A stretch of DNA of 64,000 nucleotides from Bathymodiolus brooksi thiotrophic gill symbiont (GCF_903642095.1 NZ_CAHJWD020000056.1:17484-81483), one strand, 5' to 3'. Counted from the first letter of the stretch, positions 34,453 to 43,861 are shown. Numbers and translations are program-made. Notes: a model not told the origin generated them from the sequence alone.

Positions 34453-37008
34453 TCACTGTTTAGAGTGCACTAAACGAACCTGATAATATTCGTCGGAACG
34501 ACGATAGTGGTAAACATAGCCAAGGTAAAAATCTACTATCCATGCATTGGTATCATTTTCAGAATAAGGCGAGGATGACCAAAAACTACTGGTAACAGTA
34601 TTTGGGAAATAATCACCATCAATAACTGGTTTTGCAATTGATAAATCAGCAATTGAGTATAATTCTTCTATGGTTGGCATACGCCAATTATCACTACCAC
34701 AGAATTTTTCAGCATTTGTGCCATCAACTAAGCCTGTCCAATCATCGTTATAAGTACCTGCCCTATTGGCACGGTCTCTGTCAATTGCAGTTTTTCCACC
34801 CCAACGATAACCATTACCTTTGTGGTGAATATTGGTGTGGTTGTCGTCAGTAGTATCGCTATCTTCAACGCCTTCATCGGTTTTCACCTCCCAAACCAAT
34901 CCTGTTACATTATCTCGCACACAAGACCATTTAGTGCCAGCACTTTCTGTGCCAGCACCACTTTTTTTCCATGCTGCATTTTGAACGCTTAACACATTAC
35001 CTGTGCTACCGAGTTTAGTAAAATCAAACCCCGCTTTGCCACCACCCACTTTTGTTAAAGTGCCAGCGGCTGCTTTGGCATCTCGTCCATGTGAGCAATC
35101 TTGTGCTGATATTTCTACACCTGTGCAGGTGGCATTATTACTTGTTGCATAACCCCCACCCCAAGTTATACCTGTGTCGTTAAGCGCCCCAATTGATGTG
35201 GCTGTTGCTTCGCCAGATCCGCCACTTTCAAAAGTGTCCTTCACAGCCGTAACAACAAAATAATATTGCACACCATTAATTAAATTGCTAATAGTTTTTT
35301 TATTGTCTGTGATATTTTGCAATAACGAACCACCGTTTAAAGAGGCATAATTAGACAGGCTGATACCACTAAAACTTTGCTTAGCGTAATACACTTGATA
35401 CCCTGTTGCCCCACTAACTACATCCCAAGTTAAAGCAATGGTAGCTTTGGCATTGCCTTTGTTTGCTATTAGGTTTTTTGGTGTATTTAAATCAACACTA
35501 ATACTTACTGTGGCAGTGTCATCTCCTATTGCATTAGTGGCTTTAATAGCGTAAGTTTTAGCTATTTGCAATACAGTAGGTGTGCCAAAGATTTCACAAC
35601 CACCATTATTACTATTACGTTCTACTATTAAGCCATTTGGAAGGCTAGGTTGACTGCTACAACTACTGGCAGCAGTACCTGTGTTGCTAAACATAAAAGC
35701 TATGATGTTCTTATGAAGAGTGAAATATTTATCTGATAAACTGGTGAGTGACGGCTTACTCATAGGGGTAGCAGTTATCCTAGCACTTAAAGGGCCTTCA
35801 GCACTATCTTTTACTGCAGTAACAATAAAATGATATAAAGTGTCACTAGTTAGTCCGCCAATGGTTTCACTGGTGCCGGATGATACTTGCACTAGTGAGG
35901 CGCTACCTAAATTGGATATGTTGATTTCATTTTGGGAGTAATATATTTTATATCCTGTTGCTCCGCTAACTGGATTCCAAGTTAAGGTAATAACAGCATC
36001 ACCTTTAGTCGCTACAAGGTTTCTTGGTATGCCTAAACTAACGCCGATACTGACCGTGGCTGTGCTATCACCTGCGAAATTAGTGGCCTTAATGGTATAA
36101 GTTGCAGCATCTTGTAATACGGTTGGTGCACCAAAGATTTTACAACTGCCACCAGCATGTATCACTGTTAAGCCACTTGGAAGGTTAGGTTTACTACTAC
36201 AACGATTAGCAACACCGCCTGTATTTCTAAACGCAAAAGTTACAAAACTATCGCTAATCAAGTTTTTGACTGGTAAATCAACAAGCAATGGCCCGCCAAT
36301 TATATCTTCTTTAATTTTCTCAATATTAGTGTTTTTAAACTTGTCCTTTAAACTATCAAATGCTACTATAAGTTTGTCTATGGTTATTTTCTCTAGCGTG
36401 CCATCAACTAAATCGATTTTGAGTAAATCTATGACTTTACTCAGGCTACTGTCGTTGCTTGTGTCTTCTGCCTCAAGTTTTGACAACATTGCTAAAATCA
36501 TTGCATAATCTCCAGAATCGTCATTAGTCAAAGAGATTTTATCAATATCTGTAGGAAGAATTGCGGTAATGCTTTTTCCTGATAAACCAAAAGCCTTGGC
36601 AACGATGTCATTATGAATGTCAATAACATTGTTAAGATTATTATCAAGTTGCACAGCAATTTCAGTTAATGGAGTAATGGCAAATTTTTCACCCTCAATA
36701 AAATTAAGTGCTACTCGCAATATTGGTGATTGCTTTTCATTGCCTGTTGCTTCATCAGTATATGTTCCACCAGCAGAACATTGAATTAAAGCCCTGCCAG
36801 AATAGCCAACATTAATAAAGGTAACAACACCCTTATCGCTATCATTAAAGGCCAATTCATCACCTTGTGTGCCTTCTGTTGTGATTTTATAAATAGAACA
36901 ACTTGCGTTATCAATTGGCGCGGCGGAAAGGAAGCCAGACGATAATCCACCACAAGATTGTAACGCTAAAACCACCAAAACTAACAAATATTTTAATAAA
37001 CTAGACAC
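34453..37008 (-). CDS. Surface lipoprotein with Ig-like/Fn3 repeats and C-terminal DUF1566 domain
   Basis: An 851-residue predicted lipoprotein. The signal peptide ends in a lipobox with Cys19 (ALQSCGG). After an acidic region (about 20-245) come two tandem pairs of an Ig-like putative-Ig (He_PIG-type) domain and a fibronectin type III domain (about 253-420 and 430-600; LTWNPVSGATGYKIYY and LTWDVVSGATGYQVYY mark the Fn3 units). A C-terminal DUF1566 domain (about 620-851) ends in YYQVRLVHSKQ. The GTG at 37008 is chosen for the GGAG ribosome-binding site; an upstream GTG at 37038 lacks one. Likely an adhesin or receptor on the cell surface. Confidence 0.82.
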   Translation of the reverse strand: MSSLLKYLLVLVVLALQSCGGLSSGFLSAAPIDNASCSIYKITTEGTQGDELAFNDSDKGVVTFINVGYSGRALIQCSAGGTYTDEATGNEKQSPILRVALNFIEGEKFAITPLTEIAVQLDNNLNNVIDIHNDIVAKAFGLSGKSITAILPTDIDKISLTNDDSGDYAMILAMLSKLEAEDTSNDSSLSKVIDLLKIDLVDGTLEKITIDKLIVAFDSLKDKFKNTNIEKIKEDIIGGPLLVDLPVKNLISDSFVTFAFRNTGGVANRCSSKPNLPSGLTVIHAGGSCKIFGAPTVLQDAATYTIKATNFAGDSTATVSIGVSLGIPRNLVATKGDAVITLTWNPVSGATGYKIYYSQNEINISNLGSASLVQVSSGTSETIGGLTSDTLYHFIVTAVKDSAEGPLSARITATPMSKPSLTSLSDKYFTLHKNIIAFMFSNTGTAASSCSSQPSLPNGLIVERNSNNGGCEIFGTPTVLQIAKTYAIKATNAIGDDTATVSISVDLNTPKNLIANKGNAKATIALTWDVVSGATGYQVYYAKQSFSGISLSNYASLNGGSLLQNITDNKKTISNLINGVQYYFVVTAVKDTFESGGSGEATATSIGALNDTGITWGGGYATSNNATCTGVEISAQDCSHGRDAKAAAGTLTKVGGGKAGFDFTKLGSTGNVLSVQNAAWKKSGAGTESAGTKWSCVRDNVTGLVWEVKTDEGVEDSDTTDDNHTNIHHKGNGYRWGGKTAIDRDRANRAGTYNDDWTGLVDGTNAEKFCGSDNWRMPTIEELYSIADLSIAKPVIDGDYFPNTVTSSFWSSSPYSENDTNAWIVDFYLGYVYHYRRSDEYYQVRLVHSKQ

Positions 37009-37060
37009 TAATATATACTCCAAAAATAAAAAATACACTACTCAAATTTTGTGTGAATGT

Positions 37061-37095
37061 AATACTGAATACTAAATACTGAATACTGAATACTA
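37061..37095. repeat. Heptanucleotide tandem repeat upstream of the lipoprotein gene
   Basis: Five contiguous copies of AATACTR (R is A or G) begin 53 bp before the GTG start of the lipoprotein gene. Such a repeat can change copy number by slippage and alter promoter spacing. Confidence 0.85.
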
Positions 37096-37124
37096 AAAAT
37101 TAGTCAGTTCTTTAACACTGCTAA

Positions 37125-37230
37125 TTATTTAAGCAGTTTACAGTATTTTTTATTTCTACCACAGAAATTTACAATATCACCTAAGTCCATCCAATCATTG
37201 CACTCCAATTTAGTTTTATTACTGAATCAA
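37125..37230 (-). pseudogene. Possible remnant of a SEC-C-like gene end
   Basis: Read on the minus strand an open stretch of about 30 codons ends in IVNFCGRNKKYCKLLK and a stop. It recalls the CGxxKKYxxC pattern of SEC-C zinc motifs at protein C-termini, but no start or longer frame is present. The rest of the 309-bp gap (37039-37347) is AT-rich and holds only the tandem repeat. Low confidence. Confidence 0.2.
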
Positions 37231-37347
37231 GATAAATCAACTATTTTTAGGGCGTTAACAAGTTTACTATGCACGATATTAAGAAAAAAATAAAGTCAAA
37301 GCTCTATTTTAAGATTTTTTTTGTCAAAATAACGGGCAAGAACTTTT

Positions 37348-38391
37348 TTAAACCATCCAATTCTTTTGAATTTCATCGGCTGAAAATGGCTTAACACTTA
37401 GCATTTGCATAATGCCAGTGTCTAGTTTTACCTCTACATCAACATTGTTGTCATTCCTACCTTGAGAATAACGCGCTAGGATTTTAGCAGCAATTTGCAG
37501 GTCTGCTTGAGTAGGCTCGCCATCAATAAGTGCCAAAGGGCCATTACAGCTAATGGGATAAAGATTTGCATATTGATTACGATAGCCTTCTAAAAACTTA
37601 ACCTCGCCTTCTTCACGGGCAACAATCATTTTAAAACGAGGATTTGGACGAATGTGTCTGCCAACTTTAAGCATCATCAAATCATCTAATTGATACTCAC
37701 GGCTACCACGAGATTGCCACATATCGACCAATTTATCCGAGTATTGTTTGTCAGTTAAAAAACAACATCCACCTGCGGGTGTAGCATAATCTTCAAAACC
37801 ATATTGCTTGGCTAAAGCCATCTGTGGTTTGCGTGTTCTACCTGAAAAATCCAATAATTTTTCTCTGTCCACCCAACCTTCAATTTCTGCTTTAGTCGGT
37901 GGCAAATGTTTGGCACACAATGGACGCAACAACAAATCACCTGCCCCTGATTCTGCCTGCACAATCGGCATGGTTTCTTTGCGTTGTGACATAGGTCGTT
38001 GCCCCATTACTTCGCCAGTAATAATAAAATCAAAATCATGCTCTAGCATCCATTGTTTGGCTTTTTTCACCATAAAACCCTTGCAATCCAAACATGGATT
38101 CATATTCTTACCATAACCATGTTTAGGGTTCAATAACACATCACGATATTCTTCAATAACATCAATAATGTGTAATTTTATATCAAGTTGTTCCGCCACC
38201 CATAAGGCGTTATTGCGTTTTGGTTTGTCTTTTTTCTGCTTGCGAATAGCGTGTGTATGTCCTTCCACACAAAAACCAGTAAAAAAATTAATCCCCTCTA
38301 CATGAACACCTTGATCCAGCATTAATTTGGTGCTCAAAAGTGAATCTAATCCTCCTGAAATTAGCGACACTGCTTTTATTTGTTTTTTCAT
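37348..38391 (-). CDS. PP-loop ATPase related to MnmA/ThiI tRNA sulfurtransferases
   Basis: A 347-residue cytoplasmic protein with the adenylation PP-loop SGGLDSLLS (about 11-19). Cysteine motifs NPCLDCKG (about 97-104) and AGGCCFLTDKQYSDKL (about 204-219) could carry persulfide or an Fe-S cluster. The fold resembles MnmA/TtcA proteins that thiolate tRNA, but the length and motifs differ from canonical MnmA, and substrate is unknown. It is near prmA and the TusE-like gene, which suggests a sulfur-relay role; that is inference. Confidence 0.75.
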   Translation of the reverse strand: MKKQIKAVSLISGGLDSLLSTKLMLDQGVHVEGINFFTGFCVEGHTHAIRKQKKDKPKRNNALWVAEQLDIKLHIIDVIEEYRDVLLNPKHGYGKNMNPCLDCKGFMVKKAKQWMLEHDFDFIITGEVMGQRPMSQRKETMPIVQAESGAGDLLLRPLCAKHLPPTKAEIEGWVDREKLLDFSGRTRKPQMALAKQYGFEDYATPAGGCCFLTDKQYSDKLVDMWQSRGSREYQLDDLMMLKVGRHIRPNPRFKMIVAREEGEVKFLEGYRNQYANLYPISCNGPLALIDGEPTQADLQIAAKILARYSQGRNDNNVDVEVKLDTGIMQMLSVKPFSADEIQKNWMV

Positions 38392-38442
38392 TTTATCCTC
38401 TGTAAACCTTGCCCATTTTTTCTCATAATTGATACAAAAATC

Positions 38443-39321
38443 TTATTTTCTTACGCCATCTACTCTACACCAGTCGTCTTTTTTCGTTACTTTTAATGCT
38501 GAAAAATAGTCGCCATAGGTAGCTAATATCATCTCCACTTGCTTGTGCAAAATACCCGAAAGCACAAGTTGCCCGCCCGACTTTAACAAGGTAGAAAAAT
38601 GCACACACAAACCCACCAAAGGTTGTGCCAAAATATTGGCAATCAATAAATTCGCCTTAACCAATTGCCCTTCGTCATTCGTATGCAGGACGGAAATTTG
38701 AGATTCTATTTGGTTATTTTCAATGTTATTTTGCGTGGCAACCACCGCTTGCGGGTCATTATCTACACAAACCGCTTGATTTGCACCCAATTTAACAGCA
38801 GCAATTGCCAAAATACCCGTCCCCGAACCATAATCAATCACACTTTGCCCAACGGGCGGATTTTCATCCAAATATTGCAAACACAAATCTGTGGTTTGAT
38901 GTGTCCCCGTGCCAAATGCCAGTCCCGGATTCATATCAATTACCACGGCATCACTCGGTAAATGTGCACTACTTTCCCATGATGGACAAATCCAAAGTCG
39001 TCTGCCAAATTGCATGGCGTGAAAATCTTTTTTACACTCATCTTCCCAAACTCGGTCTTTTAATAAAACAAAACTTGTCTCATTAATCGAACAAATACGC
39101 TTTAAAGTATCTTTAACATAATCTTGGTCGGCACCAACATCAAACAATGCCGTAATCGTTACATTCTGCCACAACGGTGTTTCGCCCACTTTCGGCTCAA
39201 AAATCGCATCATCATTAGTATCGCTAAAAGTAACTGAAACGCAATCCAGCCCCATTAAAACCTCGCTGATAAAATCCGCCTGCTGTTTTGAAGTATTTAG
39301 TGTAAGTTGCATCCAATCCAT
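38443..39321 (-). CDS. prmA: Ribosomal protein L11 methyltransferase
   Basis: Trimethylates L11 using SAM. The 292 residues show an N-terminal L11-binding region (WMQLTLNTSKQQADFISEVL) and a Rossmann methyltransferase domain with VIDYGSGTGILAIAAVKLGA (about 161-180), FGTGTHQTTDLCLQ (about 136-149) and NILAQPL (about 229-235), all typical PrmA. It is divergent from the TusE-like gene and 51 bp before the PP-loop gene. Confidence 0.95.
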   Translation of the reverse strand: MDWMQLTLNTSKQQADFISEVLMGLDCVSVTFSDTNDDAIFEPKVGETPLWQNVTITALFDVGADQDYVKDTLKRICSINETSFVLLKDRVWEDECKKDFHAMQFGRRLWICPSWESSAHLPSDAVVIDMNPGLAFGTGTHQTTDLCLQYLDENPPVGQSVIDYGSGTGILAIAAVKLGANQAVCVDNDPQAVVATQNNIENNQIESQISVLHTNDEGQLVKANLLIANILAQPLVGLCVHFSTLLKSGGQLVLSGILHKQVEMILATYGDYFSALKVTKKDDWCRVDGVRK

Positions 39322-39412
39322 AACCGCTGAATTATACCCTTATAAAAACCAAGCAAATGGGTTGGGTAATTAACTATAATATGCTTTTAATCACTATTTA
39401 GGGAAAATAAAA

Positions 39413-39703
39413 ATGGCACTAGAAAGAACAGGAAATGGATATTTGGTTGACCCAACTATTTGGAACGAAGAAATTATGCTTGAAATGGCAAAAGAAGACG
39501 ACATAGAGTTAACTGAAAGTATGATAACCCAAATCATGGCTGCCAGAGAGTATTTTGCAGAAAACTCATCAGTTCCCCCTATCAGAACCTTTGCAAAAGT
39601 CGTTGGCATTGATAAAAAAATCTTATTCAAAGAATGGCTAACAGGTCCAATGAAGCCTATCACTAAATATGGTGGAATGCCACAACCAACGGGTTGCGTT
39701 TAA
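39413..39703 (+). CDS. tusE: DsrC/TusE-family protein with a single conserved cysteine
   Basis: A 96-residue paralogue of DsrC. It keeps the penultimate cysteine (Cys95, in MPQPTGCV), but the second cysteine position 11 residues earlier is Thr84, so it cannot form the intramolecular disulfide of DsrC. This is the TusE type, which passes sulfur to MnmA for 2-thiouridine in E. coli. The name is by type, not by proof of the tRNA route. It has its own terminator and no operon partners. Confidence 0.85.
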   Translation: MALERTGNGYLVDPTIWNEEIMLEMAKEDDIELTESMITQIMAAREYFAENSSVPPIRTFAKVVGIDKKILFKEWLTGPMKPITKYGGMPQPTGCV

Positions 39704-39727
39704 TAAGTTAAACATTGGTTAAACTTA

Positions 39728-39756
39728 AAAAAAACCCGCTTAATGCGGGTTTTTTT
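39728..39756. terminator. Bidirectional intrinsic terminator between tusE-like gene and alaS
   Basis: AAAAAAACCCGC and GCGGGTTTTTTT make a 12-bp stem with a 5-base loop. With A-run and T-run on both sides it can terminate both convergent genes. Confidence 0.9.
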
Positions 39757-39794
39757 ATCAACTTAGCAATTTTTTAAACCCAGCCTTAACTCTG

Positions 39795-42395
39795 CTAGAC
39801 TAACAAAGTCTTAATTGAAGCCAATGCCACATCCAACTTACTTGGATCTGTGCCACCACCCTGTGCCATATCTGGACGACCACCACCTTTGCCGCCAATT
39901 TGTTGTGCCACATGGTTGAGGATTTTTCCTGCTTGATATTTATTAGTTAAGTCTTTTGTTACGCCAGAGACTAGAGAAACTTTATTGTCATTTACAGCGG
40001 CTAAAACGATAACTGCCGAGCCTAATTTGTCTTTGAGTTTGTCGGCAATGTCGCGTAAATCTTTGCCACTCACGCCATCCACGATACTGACAAGTAATTT
40101 AACGCCATTAACTTCTTGTGCTTGACTAATTAAATCATCACCTTGATTGCTGGCGAGCTGTTTTTGAAATGAGGCAATTTGTTTTTCTAATTCTTTTTGT
40201 TGTTTAATCAATTGTGCTACTTTTTCTACGGCTTGTGCATTGTTTGACTTTGTCATTTGTGCAATTTGACCCAAACTGTCTTGCGTATGATTGTCAAACT
40301 GATAAGCCTCATAACCTGTCATTGCTTCAATGCGACGCACGCCAGCAGAAACACCACTTTCTGAGGTAATTCTAAACAATCCAATATCTCCTAATTGATT
40401 AACATGCGTGCCGCCGCACAATTCTACGGAAAAATCCCCTTTACCCATCGTCAAAACACGCACAGTATCACCGTATTTTTCGCCGAATAACGCCATTGCA
40501 CCTTTCTTTTTAGCAGTGTCGATATCGGTAACATCGGTATGCACTTCGGTATTACCTAGAATCTTACGATTAACCATACCTTCAATTTTATCAAGATCTG
40601 ATTTGGCAATTATTTCATCGTGTGAAAAATCAAAACGCAATTTCTCACTATCAACCAACGAACCTTTTTGCGTTACCGTTTCCCCTAAAGTTACCCGTAA
40701 TGCAGCGTGCAAAAGGTGCGTGGCTGAGTGGTTTCTGGCAATGCGTTTGCGGGCTTTTTTATCTACATTTGCCTCTAATACATCGCCTACTTTTAACACG
40801 CCTTTGGTCAAAACACCGTGGTGTTCAAATGCACCTGATTTCTGTTTTTGAGTATTGTTAACTGAAAATTCTATTTTTTGGTTAGACAATATGCCACTAT
40901 CACCCACTTGACCGCCTGATTCAGCATAAAAACTTGATGCTGTCAAAACCACAATCCCGCATTCACCTGCTTCAATTTTTTCAACCAATTCACCCTCTTT
41001 AATTAGCGCTTGCACTGAAGAGGTATTTTTCAACTGCTTATAACCTAAAAATTCGGTAACTGCACTAACCTCCACACCTTTTTGCGATACTTTAAAATCA
41101 CCCGCTTGTCTGGCACGCTCTCTTTGCTTGGTCATTTCCACTTCAAAGCCCGTCATATCAATGGTTAAATTGTGCTCGCGTGCCACATCAGCAGTTAAAT
41201 CTGCTGGAAAACCAAAAGTATCATAAAGTTTAAACACCGTTTCACCACTAATTTCACTGCCTTTAAGTTGTGCAATCGCCTCGGTTAAAATTCCCATACC
41301 TTGGTCTAGCGTCTGTGCAAATCGTTGCTCTTCTCGCTTTAATACTTTTTCAACATTGGCTAATACTTTTTTGAGTTCTGGGTAAGCGTCTTTAAGTTCC
41401 AACGCCAAAACAGGTGCCAAACGGTAGAAAAATACTTTATTAATACCAATCTTATGCCCATGACGAATGGCACGACGAATAATGCGACGCAATACATAGC
41501 CCCGCCCTTCATTCGATGGAATAACGCCATCAACCAACATAAAAGCTGTTGAACGAATATGATCGGCAAGCACACGCACTGAGGCGTTATCTGCTTGAAT
41601 ATTGTCATCTTTTGGAGTTAAGTTGACAATGGCTTTGATTAAAGCTTTAAACCCATCGGTGTCGTAATTGTTGTTTTTATGCTGTAATACTGCCGCCAAT
41701 CGCTCCAGCCCCATACCAGTATCTACACAAGGTGCCTCAAGGGGCTTAAGATAACCATCTTCTTGCTTGTCGTATTGGGTAAAAACCAAATTCCAAATTT
41801 CTATATAACGGTCACCATCTTCGTCAGCATGTCCCGGCGGGCCACCTGCAATGCCTTCACCATGGTCGTAAAAAATCTCGCTTGAAGGGCCACAAGGTCC
41901 AGTATCTCCCATTTGCCAAAAATTATCCTTGGCACCACAACGAGAAATACGGTTTTTGGGAAAGCCAATTTCGTTAACCCAAATATTTTCCGCTTCATCG
42001 TCTTCTTCAAACACGCTAATCCAAAGCTTTTCTTTTGGCAGTCCGATTTCAACAGTTAAGAATTCCCATGCATATTGAATTGCTTCTCGTTTAAAGTAAT
42101 CACCGAATGAAAAATTACCCAACATTTCAAAAAAAGTATGATGTCGTGCAGTATAACCCACATTTTCTAAATCGTTATGCTTGCCACCTGCACGCACACA
42201 TCGCTGGCAACTCACTGCCCGAGTATAAGGGCGTTTTTCCACGCCACTAAATACATCTTTAAACGGCACCATACCAGCATTAACAAATAATAAAGTTTTA
42301 TCATTATGCGGAATAAGTGAAGCGCTTGGCTCAATAGTATGCCCTTTTGAGGCGTAAAAATCTAAAAATCTTTGTCGTATTTGTGCAGTTTTCAT
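39795..42395 (-). CDS. alaS: Alanyl-tRNA synthetase
   Basis: Class II synthetase that charges tRNA-Ala. The 866 residues include the catalytic core (ARHHTFFEMLGNFSFGDYFK, about 71-90), the editing domain with zinc ligands HSATHLLHAAL (about 560) and CGGTHV (about 659), and a C-terminal oligomerisation domain ending in GGKGGGRPDMAQGGG (about 830-845). It is 10 bp after yciO. Full length and intact. Confidence 0.97.
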   Translation of the reverse strand: MKTAQIRQRFLDFYASKGHTIEPSASLIPHNDKTLLFVNAGMVPFKDVFSGVEKRPYTRAVSCQRCVRAGGKHNDLENVGYTARHHTFFEMLGNFSFGDYFKREAIQYAWEFLTVEIGLPKEKLWISVFEEDDEAENIWVNEIGFPKNRISRCGAKDNFWQMGDTGPCGPSSEIFYDHGEGIAGGPPGHADEDGDRYIEIWNLVFTQYDKQEDGYLKPLEAPCVDTGMGLERLAAVLQHKNNNYDTDGFKALIKAIVNLTPKDDNIQADNASVRVLADHIRSTAFMLVDGVIPSNEGRGYVLRRIIRRAIRHGHKIGINKVFFYRLAPVLALELKDAYPELKKVLANVEKVLKREEQRFAQTLDQGMGILTEAIAQLKGSEISGETVFKLYDTFGFPADLTADVAREHNLTIDMTGFEVEMTKQRERARQAGDFKVSQKGVEVSAVTEFLGYKQLKNTSSVQALIKEGELVEKIEAGECGIVVLTASSFYAESGGQVGDSGILSNQKIEFSVNNTQKQKSGAFEHHGVLTKGVLKVGDVLEANVDKKARKRIARNHSATHLLHAALRVTLGETVTQKGSLVDSEKLRFDFSHDEIIAKSDLDKIEGMVNRKILGNTEVHTDVTDIDTAKKKGAMALFGEKYGDTVRVLTMGKGDFSVELCGGTHVNQLGDIGLFRITSESGVSAGVRRIEAMTGYEAYQFDNHTQDSLGQIAQMTKSNNAQAVEKVAQLIKQQKELEKQIASFQKQLASNQGDDLISQAQEVNGVKLLVSIVDGVSGKDLRDIADKLKDKLGSAVIVLAAVNDNKVSLVSGVTKDLTNKYQAGKILNHVAQQIGGKGGGRPDMAQGGGTDPSKLDVALASIKTLLV

Positions 42396-42404
42396 AACGC
42401 GTAA

Positions 42405-43013
42405 TTATATAGAAATGTCGCCTGCACCTTGACGGATAATTTCAATATTACCCGATGATAAATCAATTACCGTGGTTGGATCTGGCAAACAATAACCATC
42501 ATCAATAATCATATCTACTTGATTTTCTAACACTTCGCACACATCTTGAATATCATAAAACTCATAACCCTCAAGAATCAGGGAAACACTCATTAATGGC
42601 GCATCAAGCAAATCAAGGATGGCTTGCACCACATTGTGCGTAGAAATCCTTAGTCCAATGGTTTTTTTCTTAGGATGCAGCAAGCGTTTTGGCACATCGC
42701 GTGTGCCTTGTAAAATGAAGGTATAAGCCCCTGGCAAAACCTTCTTTAACAAACGAAAGGCATTATTGTCCAATTTGGCATACTCGCCAATATGCGATAA
42801 ATCCCGCATCATCAAGGTAAAGTCATGGCGTTTTGATAAATTACGAATACGCCGAATGCGCGCCAAACCCTCTTTATTGCCCAATGCTGTGCCTAACGCA
42901 TAACCCGAATCAGTCGGATAAGCAATCACACTACCTGCATTTAATTCATCCACCACTTGTTTAATCAAACGATTTTGTGGATTTTGTGGATGAATTTCCA
43001 ATAATTTTGCCAT
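42405..43013 (-). CDS. yciO: YciO-type Sua5/YrdC family protein
   Basis: A 202-residue YrdC-fold protein with HPQNPQNRLIKQVVDELN, IAYPTDSGYALG, KRHDFTLMMRDLS, PGAYTFIL and KTIGLRIS, closely patterned on E. coli YciO. The paralogues TsaC/Sua5 make threonylcarbamoyl-AMP; YciO's role is less certain. The start at 43013 follows a GGAGGG ribosome-binding site and overlaps the stop of the PHP-domain gene, the same pairing (yciV-yciO) seen in enterobacteria. Confidence 0.9.
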   Translation of the reverse strand: MAKLLEIHPQNPQNRLIKQVVDELNAGSVIAYPTDSGYALGTALGNKEGLARIRRIRNLSKRHDFTLMMRDLSHIGEYAKLDNNAFRLLKKVLPGAYTFILQGTRDVPKRLLHPKKKTIGLRISTHNVVQAILDLLDAPLMSVSLILEGYEFYDIQDVCEVLENQVDMIIDDGYCLPDPTTVIDLSSGNIEIIRQGAGDISI

Positions 43014-43837
43014 CACCATTCCCTCCACAATGCTTTATCAGAATTAGGAAAATCCTTCAAATGTCCAATTTTAATCCTTTGATTGTTCCAACCATGATAA
43101 TCCGAACCACAAGAATACAACAAATCATATTCATCCGCCCACTTAGACACTAACGCAATGTCTTCATCTGTGCTATGAGCAGTTACAACTTCTACCCCAT
43201 CAAGTCCTGCATTAGACAAATGAGAAAGCATTCGCTGCACTTTAGTCTGTGTCATACGATAACGCAAAGGATGTGCCAATACTGCCACACCACCAGCGGT
43301 ATGAATCCACGCAATCACCTCATCAAACTGTGCCCATTTTCCACCAACACCACCCGGTTTTTTTCCTGTTAAAAATCGTCTAAATACAGATTTCATATCC
43401 TTGCAAATCCCTTCTTGAATGAGCATTTGTGCAAAATGCGTGCGTGTTAGCATATCAGTTTTAGCAAGTGCTTGAGTTTTTTCCATCGCACCTACCACAC
43501 CTGCACCGCCTAAACTGCGTGCCATTCTTTCAGCTCTCATTTTACGAAAATCTTGATGTTGTATCAGCCCCGCCTGCAAAGTCGGGTTGTCTTTATCAAT
43601 ATTCAACCCGATAATATGAAGAGTCATATTGCTCCACATCGTTGATATTTCAACACCGTGAATCAATTTAATTTGTTGGCTATTCGCCTCTTGTTGTGCT
43701 TCGTCCAACCCATTAGTTGTATCATGGTCAGTCAATGCAAACATCTCACAACCCGACTCTTTCGCTAAACGCACTACTTCATTGGGCGATAGAACGCCAT
43801 CGGAATAATAAGAGTGGTTGTGTAAATCAATTGTCAT
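43013..43837 (-). CDS. rnm: RNase AM-like PHP-domain 5'-3' exoribonuclease (YciV)
   Basis: PHP-fold metal hydrolase. Motifs: DLHNHSYYSDG (about 4-14), FALTDHDTT (about 35-43), IHGVEIS (about 59-65), VLAHPLRY (about 186-193) and GSDYHG (about 248-253), giving the full set of metal-binding His and Asp residues. The 274 residues match YciV/RNase AM, which trims 5' ends of rRNA and degrades short oligonucleotides. The ATG at 43837 is chosen because the DLHNHS motif normally starts near residue 4. Confidence 0.88.
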   Translation of the reverse strand: MTIDLHNHSYYSDGVLSPNEVVRLAKESGCEMFALTDHDTTNGLDEAQQEANSQQIKLIHGVEISTMWSNMTLHIIGLNIDKDNPTLQAGLIQHQDFRKMRAERMARSLGGAGVVGAMEKTQALAKTDMLTRTHFAQMLIQEGICKDMKSVFRRFLTGKKPGGVGGKWAQFDEVIAWIHTAGGVAVLAHPLRYRMTQTKVQRMLSHLSNAGLDGVEVVTAHSTDEDIALVSKWADEYDLLYSCGSDYHGWNNQRIKIGHLKDFPNSDKALWREW

Positions 43838-43855
43838 AAGCACTATTATATTGAC

Positions 43856-43861
43856 TATAAT
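43856..43861 (+). promoter_or_regulatory. Candidate -10 element for glmS
   Basis: TATAAT lies 30 bp before glmS. A TTGTCA-like -35 is 19 bp upstream, slightly far. It is within the 53-bp gap to the divergent rnm gene. Confidence 0.4.

Noticed and set aside
37061-37095. CRISPR-like repeat
   Set aside because: The unit is only 7 bp and directly tandem, without spacers or cas genes.
39413-39703. A second true dsrC
   Set aside because: Only one of the two redox cysteines is present, so it is of TusE type.
43013-43837. Second defence-type PHP gene
   Set aside because: It pairs with yciO as in enterobacteria and matches RNase AM, so it is housekeeping and unrelated to the PHP-ATPase cassette.
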